Shown: in pieces, positions 49,122 to 55,337 of the stretch | Position numbering within the stretch: position 1 is the stretch's first letter | Layout of the letters: each line of letters starts with the position of its first letter | Assembly (NCBI GenBank): GCA_013288345.1 | Contig: JABDCA010000019.1 | Location: 1-55,337 of the forward strand | DNA from: Bacteroidota bacterium | Lineage (GTDB): Bacteria > Bacteroidota > Bacteroidia > JABEUT01 | Length of the DNA stretch: 55,337 nucleotides | Reading direction: 5' to 3' | Notes under the pieces: model-generated | The model's input: the letters and a program-made list of their open reading frames with translations, nothing else | Database searches by the model: none | Told to the model about the DNA's origin: nothing | Translations under genes and position numbers: made by a program

Positions 49122-50079
49122 AAAATATTAAATCTTCGGTGTATCTAACTGCTTTTCCTTTTATTATTTTTGGCTGTACTGGCTTTTTACCCTCTAAATA
49201 AAAATCAATAGCCATTTCACTTTCATTATATCCAAAGGCTGTCCTTATTGATGTAGCTGAAGATATTCTCGGGTTTATTTCCAAAAGCTTTAACATACTA
49301 TTATGTTTCCTGAACTGAAAGTTAGTAGGACCTATGGGCTTAAAGATACGACATAAATCACTTATTGCAGTGTCAATATCATTTATCGCTGTTATCACTT
49401 CGGCTTTTTCCGTAAACCCTTCTCTCGATAACTTTCTTCTTAGTGTCATACTTGCATAAACCCCACCCTGCCCATCACAAAAGGCCGATGTAGAATACTC
49501 TTCATTCTCATTACCTATAATAGGTTGAACAAGTAAAACAGAACCTATTTTATCTTTGTATTTAAGAAAAGCCTCTAAGCTATCAATCCTTACAATGCCC
49601 CTTCCACCAAAACCTATTCTGGGTTTCAGCAAAAAAGGTAGGCCAAATTTATTTACAATAGTATCATAGTCAGTATCTAAAGAGGTTTCAATTACATAAG
49701 AAGAGTTATTTTGGTTAAAATACTCATAAAAAAGCCATTTATCTTTACATAAATGAATAAGTTCAATTGTATTTAATAGAATTTTGGCACCACTTTGTTT
49801 TATTACCGAAGCATTGTCTGTCCATTTATAATGATCTATCTCTATTCCCGGAATTATAAAATCAACGTTGTATTTTTTTATTATTTCAATAAGCCAGTCT
49901 ATATAGCCAGATTCATTTGTGTTAGGCGCTTTCTCAAAAATATCACAAAAGGCAGATGCTGCTGAATCATCATAAATAGATGTGCCTATAAGCCTTAAGT
50001 CTCTGTCTGTTTTCTTTAAGGAACGTAAAATTCCATATCCAACAATACCACTTGCTCCGGAAACCAGTATGTTTTTCAT
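49099..50079 (-). CDS. ATP-grasp-domain ligase-like protein
   Basis: The 326-residue protein starts with a Rossmann-like domain (ILVSGASGIVGYGILRSL). The ATP-grasp fold follows: FGLPFLLKPRIGFGGRGIVRI (about 147-167) is the ATP-binding loop, EEYSTSAFCDG and NFQFRKHNSMLKLLEINPRIS give the Mg2+-binding E and N. It joins a carboxylate to an amine or other nucleophile via an acyl phosphate. Similar PylC/CarB-like proteins in glycan clusters may make amide-linked decorations. It overlaps the SDR gene by 4 nt. Confidence 0.85.
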   Translation of the reverse strand: MKNILVSGASGIVGYGILRSLKKTDRDLRLIGTSIYDDSAASAFCDIFEKAPNTNESGYIDWLIEIIKKYNVDFIIPGIEIDHYKWTDNASVIKQSGAKILLNTIELIHLCKDKWLFYEYFNQNNSSYVIETSLDTDYDTIVNKFGLPFLLKPRIGFGGRGIVRIDSLEAFLKYKDKIGSVLLVQPIIGNENEEYSTSAFCDGQGGVYASMTLRRKLSREGFTEKAEVITAINDIDTAISDLCRIFKPIGPTNFQFRKHNSMLKLLEINPRISSATSIRTAFGYNESEMAIDFYLEGKKPVQPKIIKGKAVRYTEDLIFYEDRNNI

Positions 50080-50924
50080 TTTTGTCGTTTTCTATATTGA
50101 GCTATTTTTTTCATCCCATCTTCTATAGAAACCTCAGGATAATACCCTATTTTATCATAAAGAGAATTATCTTTTTCAAAAGTATTATCAGGAATATCTT
50201 TCTTTTCTTTAAGGAAATGCACTTGCCCGGTACTACTAAATGCAACAAAAGCCGCTTTAGCTATTTGAGAATAGGTAACATTCTTAGTATACATACAAGT
50301 ATAAGTTCCAACCAACTTACTATGAATAATTCTTACAATTATATTAACTAAATCATCCACATGAATATAGTTTCTAAGCGCATCATTAGAACCATACAGA
50401 ACAACATCTTGATTATTTTCCGCTTTATCTATAATATCATACAAGAACGGCTGATGCCGCCTAAAACTATCCTCACAGCCATATAACTGAGACGGTTTCA
50501 AAATTATTAAGGGCAAAGAATGAAGTGAGCAATATAATCTAGCAGTATCTTCAGCTTGTTTTTTAGTAATAGAATAAGTACTGTAATTAATGGAATTTTC
50601 TTTTAAGCTGGAATATATACTTGAAACCAAAATGAATTCTTTCGTTTTAGCGTTAATAGCAGCATTACAAAGCTTTAAATTACCCAAAACATTTACATTT
50701 TCAGCTTCAAGAATTTCCTTAATGCTATTTCCGCCAAAATGTGCGGCTGTATTTATTACTACGTCAATATTATCTGGTAAAATTATTTTCTCTATAGGAT
50801 CAGATAAATCTAAAGTAATGTCGCAATTAGTTCTACCTGCAGTAATAACCTCGCTAAATTTTGACAGGGTTGGTTTTAAAGCCCTTCCTAATGATGATGT
50901 ACCGCCAACTATTACTATTTTCAT
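50076..50924 (-). CDS. NAD(P)-dependent sugar epimerase/dehydratase (SDR)
   Basis: The 282-residue protein is an extended SDR. The nucleotide loop is IVGGTSSLGRAL (GGxxxLG). NTAAHFGG and ILVSSIYSSL precede the active-site pair in STYSITKKQAEDTAR (Y-x3-K). ILKPSQLYG and NYIHVDDLV are common in sugar epimerases and RmlD-like reductases. It should modify an NDP-sugar at C3, C4 or C5. It is coupled to the ATP-grasp gene (4-nt overlap) and lies close to WbqC and DegT. Confidence 0.87.
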   Translation of the reverse strand: MKIVIVGGTSSLGRALKPTLSKFSEVITAGRTNCDITLDLSDPIEKIILPDNIDVVINTAAHFGGNSIKEILEAENVNVLGNLKLCNAAINAKTKEFILVSSIYSSLKENSINYSTYSITKKQAEDTARLYCSLHSLPLIILKPSQLYGCEDSFRRHQPFLYDIIDKAENNQDVVLYGSNDALRNYIHVDDLVNIIVRIIHSKLVGTYTCMYTKNVTYSQIAKAAFVAFSSTGQVHFLKEKKDIPDNTFEKDNSLYDKIGYYPEVSIEDGMKKIAQYRKRQK

Positions 50925-50955
50925 CTTATGATTATTGCAAGTTATTCAAAACGGC

Positions 50956-51657
50956 TTATTTTAATTCATATTCAGTAAGTAAAACTTTAACTTCTTCTTT
51001 TTTATTAAACATCATTACATCTATTACCGATAACGCAGGTATAAAAGGATTCCCTGATTGTGTATAAGTAATATTACCTGCTTTAAGAAATGACAGCTCT
51101 ATATTCTCTTCTCTAAACTTATCTTTACTATATAACTCAACTCCACCAATAGGGTTTATATACACACTCGCTTTCCGAGCTTTACAAATATCAATAACCT
51201 TTTCTTGCGCCTTTAATGTATGGTCAATTGCTATACCCGATGAAATAATGAGAGGTGTGCTTATACTTAAATATGTTTTTACAGCTTGCAACGAATTTAA
51301 AATGAAGTTAAATAAGTTATTCTCTTCAAAAAGCAAGCATTTTTCAATTACACAATATACTTCTTCAAAATTAGGTGATTTCCTGTAAGATTCCTTTATT
51401 CTGTTCAGCATTTTTTTTGCTTCTATTGGCCAATTATCTGCCAGGTATCGGTCTTTAATATCTAAATAGTCCGAATCGTTCTTTAATGGCAGGGTTATAT
51501 AGGCATCTTTGCCATTAACTAATATCCTGTTCCTATTTACCCAGCCTTTTTTCGAAAACTCAATATTATCGTAAACAACAAACTCATCAACAGCATTCAT
51601 TAGCTGAAAATAGCCGATATAAGGGAATAAATAGGGTTGCATTATTGCTATCTTCAT
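50956..51657 (-). CDS. WbqC-family protein
   Basis: The 233-residue protein starts MKIAIMQPYLFPYIGYFQL (the WbqC hallmark QPYxFPYxGYFQL). VYDNIEFSKKGWVNRNRI, YITLPLKND, and IYINPIGG-type segments (VYINPIGGVELY) follow. It is probably involved in amino-sugar formation, often beside a DegT aminotransferase as here, but the reaction has not been settled. It starts directly after the DegT stop with no gap. Confidence 0.93.
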   Translation of the reverse strand: MKIAIMQPYLFPYIGYFQLMNAVDEFVVYDNIEFSKKGWVNRNRILVNGKDAYITLPLKNDSDYLDIKDRYLADNWPIEAKKMLNRIKESYRKSPNFEEVYCVIEKCLLFEENNLFNFILNSLQAVKTYLSISTPLIISSGIAIDHTLKAQEKVIDICKARKASVYINPIGGVELYSKDKFREENIELSFLKAGNITYTQSGNPFIPALSVIDVMMFNKKEEVKVLLTEYELK

Positions 51658-52728
51658 TTATGCTGTAGTAATAATTTCACATATTCTTATCACATCATCA
51701 TTAGCCAGTTCATAAAACATAGGTAAACACATAACTCTTTTCGCATAACTTTCTGAAACCGAGCAAGTATTCCCATTATTAATATAAGGCAGTTTATTAA
51801 GCGAAGGATAAAAATACCTGCGAGGGAAAATAGAGTGTTTTTCAAGTGCTGCTTTTATTTTTAACAGAGTTTCTTCGTCTTTAAAAACTACAGGATAGTA
51901 TGAGTAATTATATACAGTACCCACCGGATTTGAAGGCCTTAATAACTCAAGCTGTTTTAATCCCTTATCATATCCGTTAAACAACTCTTTTCTTCTTTCA
52001 ATAAAGCTGGGCACCCTACCTAACAGGCAAAGGCCCATTGCTGCATGAAACTCTGAATTTTTACCGTTAATTCCAATAGAAAAATGATCGTCGCCCAAGT
52101 GTCCAAAACTCATATACAGCTTTATTTTCTCAGCAAGTTTATCATCATTTGTAATAATGGCACCGCCTTCAATAGTATGAAACAGTTTTGTGGCATGGAA
52201 ACTTACAGTTGAAATATCTCCATAGCTTATAAGTGATTTACCTTTATATAACGTACCAAAAGCATGAGCCGCATCATAAACCACTTTAAGATTATGCTTT
52301 TTTGCAACTTTTTCAATTTCTTCTACAGCACAGGGTATGCCATAAACATGCGTGGCCAATATAGCTTCGGTTTCTGCTGTTATTTTTGCTTCAATTAGGG
52401 TATGGTCAATACAACAGGTTTGCGGGTCAATATCAACAAAAACAGGCTTGCAGTTCTCCCATAATATAGATGTGGTGGTAGCAACGTATGAAAATGGAGT
52501 TGTGATGATATCCTTTTTTAAACCTAATGCCTTAATGGCTATTTGTATAGCTATAGTACCGTTCGATGTAAAAATAAGATGCTTAACACCAAAGTATTCC
52601 TTAAGTTTTTCTTCCAGCTCTATTACTAGTGGCCCATGGTTTGTCACCCAATTAGCAGCCCATATCTTCTTTAAATACTCAATATATTCATCAAGTGGGG
52701 GCAAATATGTTTTGGCAACATTAATCAT
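51658..52728 (-). CDS. DegT/DnrJ/EryC1/StrS-family sugar aminotransferase
   Basis: The 356-residue PLP enzyme has TSNGTIAIQIAIKAL (54-68), the PLP-binding aspartate in YDAAHAFG (D152) and the Schiff-base lysine K181 in SFHATKLFHTIEGGA. It transfers an amino group, usually from glutamate, to a keto-NDP-sugar. With the WbqC, SDR and ATP-grasp genes it should make an amino sugar with an amide-linked group. It is separated from the sulfotransferase gene by 70 bp. Confidence 0.94.
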   Translation of the reverse strand: MINVAKTYLPPLDEYIEYLKKIWAANWVTNHGPLVIELEEKLKEYFGVKHLIFTSNGTIAIQIAIKALGLKKDIITTPFSYVATTTSILWENCKPVFVDIDPQTCCIDHTLIEAKITAETEAILATHVYGIPCAVEEIEKVAKKHNLKVVYDAAHAFGTLYKGKSLISYGDISTVSFHATKLFHTIEGGAIITNDDKLAEKIKLYMSFGHLGDDHFSIGINGKNSEFHAAMGLCLLGRVPSFIERRKELFNGYDKGLKQLELLRPSNPVGTVYNYSYYPVVFKDEETLLKIKAALEKHSIFPRRYFYPSLNKLPYINNGNTCSVSESYAKRVMCLPMFYELANDDVIRICEIITTA

Positions 52729-52798
52729 GGGTCTTCTATAGCTATTAAATAATCGTTAAAATACTTTAAATATACTCAACTATAACTATTGCTTATTG

Positions 52799-53629
52799 CT
52801 ACCACCAAGGTTTAGTTTTCAAAATGGTAAAAAGGTTTTCATTATGAGGTTTGAAGGAAGTTGTCAGCATATCGTATGTTTCTTTAACTATTATGTCATT
52901 ATACGAACGTGAATTCTCTGGTTTTAAATTAACATCACCCCAATTTTTGGCCGGCAATTTTAAAAAAGCGGCTATTTCTTCTATTCCTTTTACAGGATTG
53001 TCAATAAACTGGTGATAATTTAGTATCAGAATTTGGTCTCTTTCAAAAAACTTAAAGTAGTTAACTAATTGTATATCATAAAAGCCACGCCTGATTAACG
53101 ATGGTTCAATAAATGAACTACCAGAGTTTAAAATATTCTGCTCAATTTCAATGGCTTCTTTAAAGGTCGGGAAGTGCCTTTTAGAATAAAAAGCTGTAAT
53201 TAAATTATCTGTCTTCCCATCTCTCTTGTATTCATAAGCTAATTTTCTAAAGTGGGGCTCTAATTGCTTATACATATTCCATGCCGAAAACGCACGTTGA
53301 ACAGGCTCCCGCAGAAGTATGATCAGCTTAGCGTTAGGGAAACTCTTAAATATCCGTTCAGGAACGTATGGATAGTATAAATACTCAGGGGTCGCTTCAA
53401 AAGAATAATAGGTATGAAACAGTTTGATTTTTTTTCTAGGAAACGAAAGCAAATAATCTTCAATACCTTTTTCATAATTATCATCGAGCGAAAAAAAATT
53501 AAATTCCTTTTTACTAGGGCATATAACATCAGGATGCTGTATTATATAATGAAACACTGATGTAGTGGCCGCTTTTTGTGCTCCAAGTATAAAAAAAGAT
53601 GGCTTAATGCGTTTCTTTATTCCAAACAT
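52799..53629 (-). CDS. PAPS-dependent sulfotransferase
   Basis: The 276-residue protein has the 5'-phosphosulfate-binding loop FFILGAQKAATTSVFHYI (12-29) and the 3'-phosphate site KLIILLREPVQRAFSAWNMYK (about 100-120). QLVNYFKFFERDQILILNYHQF further down is a common segment. These enzymes transfer sulfate from PAPS to hydroxyls on sugars. It is the third gene of the exporter-led run, after wzm and wzt, so the glycan is probably sulfated before export. Confidence 0.9.
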   Translation of the reverse strand: MFGIKKRIKPSFFILGAQKAATTSVFHYIIQHPDVICPSKKEFNFFSLDDNYEKGIEDYLLSFPRKKIKLFHTYYSFEATPEYLYYPYVPERIFKSFPNAKLIILLREPVQRAFSAWNMYKQLEPHFRKLAYEYKRDGKTDNLITAFYSKRHFPTFKEAIEIEQNILNSGSSFIEPSLIRRGFYDIQLVNYFKFFERDQILILNYHQFIDNPVKGIEEIAAFLKLPAKNWGDVNLKPENSRSYNDIIVKETYDMLTTSFKPHNENLFTILKTKPWW

Positions 53630-53662
53630 AAATTAGTATGGAGGCAATTAGTTTTTATACAA

Positions 53663-54949
53663 TTAGTCACTGTAATTCAGCTCCCAGCTATTCGAGGTAA
53701 GGTTGAAGAACCCTTGGGTTTTCCCCATCCAATGACCTAATTTAGCGTTGGCAGGTAAAATAGAGATGGATAAAACGCCATTTAAACGCTCAAGAACTTC
53801 TTTCTTATTTTTAACAAAAAAAATGTTAGCACCAAAATCGCCCTGATTAAAAAAATCAGATGGAAAGTGACAAGTATATATCATCTCGCTGTTTCCTGTA
53901 TTTTTCTGGCTTTCATTTAACGAAAATCCTGAGCTGGTTAATAACAAAACCTCACCTTCACTATTTGTTATTTGGCAGTTAATATCAAGGTGGAAATCAA
54001 GTATTTTCTTTTTTAGCTTTATGCGAAAAGAAAAAGCATCACTCATAGTAATAATATCAGGGTTTTCATTTGTGCTTTTAATTTCTATCGCGCTTAATGA
54101 AAAGTGATCATTTACAAAATTAGTTTCATTAAAATATTTCGACTGATTTGCTTTAAATGCATCTCCTCCAAAATATTTAGAAATAGCTTCAAGCGTATCT
54201 CCCATAAATTTAACTTCTCCATTAGCTAGAAACAACGACTTAGGGCAAAGCGTTTTTATTGCAGTCATATTATGGCTCACAAACAATACTGTTCTTCCTT
54301 CACTTGCCACGTCTTTCATCTTTCCGAGGCATTTTTTTTGAAACTCGGCATCGCCTACAGCCAGCACTTCATCAATTATAAGTATTTCAGGCTCCAGGTG
54401 CGCTGCTACGGCAAATGCAAGGCGCACATACATGCCCGACGAATACCGCTTTACAGGAGTATCAATGTATCTCTCAATGCCCGAAAAAGCCACAATATCA
54501 TCAAACTTGCTTTTTATTTCAGATTTAGTCATACCTAATATTGCACCATTAAGGAATATATTATCCCTGCCTGATAGTTCAGGGTGAAACCCTGTGCCAA
54601 CTTCAAGTAAACTTGCTATACGCCCTTTTGCCTTATATTTTCCGGTAGTAGGCCTGGTAATTCTCGATAAAATCTTTAATAAGGTTGATTTTCCGGCACC
54701 ATTTTTCCCGATTATACCAAGTACCTCACTTTGCTTTACCTCAAAGTTTATTCCTTTAAGCGCCCACACATAGTCACTATTGCCCTTGCTATTCCGGGTG
54801 TTTTCTTCGCCTATTTTCTGATATGGATCTTCCTTTCCACGTGTAATATGCCACCATCTTCTAATATCGTGCGACAGAGTACCGGTGCCCACGGTGCCCA
54901 GACGGTATAGCTTGCTTACATTCTCTATTTCAAGTACGTTTTCCGCCAT
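53663..54949 (-). CDS. wzt: ABC polysaccharide exporter ATPase with C-terminal carbohydrate-binding domain
   Basis: The 428-residue protein has Walker A GKNGAGKST (81-89), the signature YSSGMYVRLAFA (169-180) and Walker B ILIIDE (189-194). The long N-terminal part (VSKLYRLG, WWHITRGK) is typical of Wzt/TagH ATPases. Residues from about 255 form a Wzt-type beta-sandwich domain (FSFRIKLKKKI; ANIFFVKN) that reads the glycan's end. It powers glycan export with the permease at 54958. It starts 8 nt after the permease stop. Confidence 0.95.
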   Translation of the reverse strand: MAENVLEIENVSKLYRLGTVGTGTLSHDIRRWWHITRGKEDPYQKIGEENTRNSKGNSDYVWALKGINFEVKQSEVLGIIGKNGAGKSTLLKILSRITRPTTGKYKAKGRIASLLEVGTGFHPELSGRDNIFLNGAILGMTKSEIKSKFDDIVAFSGIERYIDTPVKRYSSGMYVRLAFAVAAHLEPEILIIDEVLAVGDAEFQKKCLGKMKDVASEGRTVLFVSHNMTAIKTLCPKSLFLANGEVKFMGDTLEAISKYFGGDAFKANQSKYFNETNFVNDHFSLSAIEIKSTNENPDIITMSDAFSFRIKLKKKILDFHLDINCQITNSEGEVLLLTSSGFSLNESQKNTGNSEMIYTCHFPSDFFNQGDFGANIFFVKNKKEVLERLNGVLSISILPANAKLGHWMGKTQGFFNLTSNSWELNYSD

Positions 54950-54957
54950 CTCTTTAA

Positions 54958-55337
54958 TTATACAGTGTCAATAAAGTTTTTCTCGGCACGATTAAATAGC
55001 AAAACACCTACAAACAAAGTAATACACATTACACAGGCACTATACGCAAGCAAATGCCAGCTAAATGTACCCCGGGAAAAGAAGATATTGCGAAACGCTT
55101 CTATAATCGAGGTCATAGGATTAAGCACTACCAGTAACCGATGCGTACTATTCGGCTTAGTCATTGATAACGGATAGATGGCAGGCGAAAGGTACATAAG
55201 GAATTGTAAGGCCATTGGAACCAGAAAATTTATATCTCGGTATTTGGTTGTAAGCGAAGAAACAATTAAGCCAATACCCATACCAAGGCCGGCCATTATA
55301 ATAATAAGTATTGGCAAAGCCAATATATGCAGATTAA
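54958..55337 (-). CDS. wzm: ABC polysaccharide exporter permease, partial
   Basis: Only the last 126 codons lie in the window; the reading frame is open to the right edge. The segment has three to four membrane helices (IIIMAGLGMGIGLIVSSL; FLMYLSPAIYPLSM; SACVMCITLFVGVLLF) and LTTKYRDINFLVP, the ABC-2 permease coupling helix region of Wzm. The MTSIIEAFRNIFF motif fits the family. It forms the channel that Wzt drives. The N-terminus is missing. Confidence 0.93.
   Translation of the reverse strand, partial: NLHILALPILIIIMAGLGMGIGLIVSSLTTKYRDINFLVPMALQFLMYLSPAIYPLSMTKPNSTHRLLVVLNPMTSIIEAFRNIFFSRGTFSWHLLAYSACVMCITLFVGVLLFNRAEKNFIDTV

Noticed and set aside
32583-55337. Wzx/Wzy-dependent pathway
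   Set aside because: No flippase or polymerase of that type is seen; the only large membrane proteins are the GtrA/GT-C fusion and the acyltransferase, while Wzm and Wzt are present.

Overview
The window is a stretch of a Bacteroidota chromosome, probably from the Chitinophagia/Sphingobacteriia side of the phylum; no finer placement is possible from sequence alone. The evidence is: C-terminal type IX secretion (T9SS) sorting domains on two secreted proteins; Bacteroidota-type -7 promoter elements (TAnnTTTG); few Shine-Dalgarno sequences; an F-ATPase operon ordered atpB-E-F-H-A-G with atpD and atpC absent, as is usual in this phylum; a long periplasmic N-terminus on subunit a; and many short intergenic inverted repeats.

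Region 1 (1-4426, +) has a secreted phospholipase D-like protein and a tight operon of a GlmU-N-like sugar nucleotidyltransferase, galactokinase and galactose mutarotase. No galT lies beside it. Region 2 (4427-6984) has a repeat cluster, a GNAT acetyltransferase, a candidate small structured RNA on the + strand (5261-5331), a TonB-C-like lipoprotein, a small exported protein and a rhodanese. Region 3 (6985-18066, -) is the ATP synthase locus. Bactofilin, two tandem AtpZ-like proteins and an AtpI-like protein are separated from atpB by an inserted block of two lipoproteins, two outer-membrane-type proteins and a chromate transporter.

Region 4 (18067-25116) has lnt, ridA, two envelope proteins, a 42-codon exported mini-protein and a large membrane protein. 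Region 5 (25117-28565) is repeat-rich. It contains a complete 2107-bp IS1595/ISXO2-type element (25496-27602) with 26-bp perfect terminal inverted repeats, an 8-bp target duplication and three passenger ORFs. It sits in the loop of a palindromic repeat. A short phage-related gene pair (DUF5681-like) follows. Region 6 (28566-32564) has an M61 aminopeptidase divergent from lpdA, and a TPR protein.

Region 7 (32583-55337) is a surface-polysaccharide island, visibly more AT-rich than the ATP synthase region. Three + strand genes (sulfotransferase-like, GT4, FkbM) converge on about 21 nearly gapless - strand genes that begin beyond the right edge with wzm and wzt. These encode a sulfotransferase, sugar-modifying enzymes (DegT, WbqC, SDR, ATP-grasp), a metallophosphoesterase, two tandem cytoplasmic beta-propeller proteins, an O-acyltransferase, a GtrB-like transferase beside a fused GtrA/GT-C protein, five methyltransferases, GT2 enzymes and a GT11 fucosyltransferase. 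An ABC exporter, with no Wzx or Wzy seen, points to an O-antigen or capsule made in the cytoplasm and exported by Wzm/Wzt, heavily methylated and possibly sulfated, acylated and fucosylated.

The most unusual items are the galT-less gal operon, the in-frame absorption of dispersed repeats into lnt and a T9SS protein, the hairpin-targeted IS with passengers, the GtrA/GT-C fusion, and the propeller-pair/phosphoesterase/ATP-grasp module.
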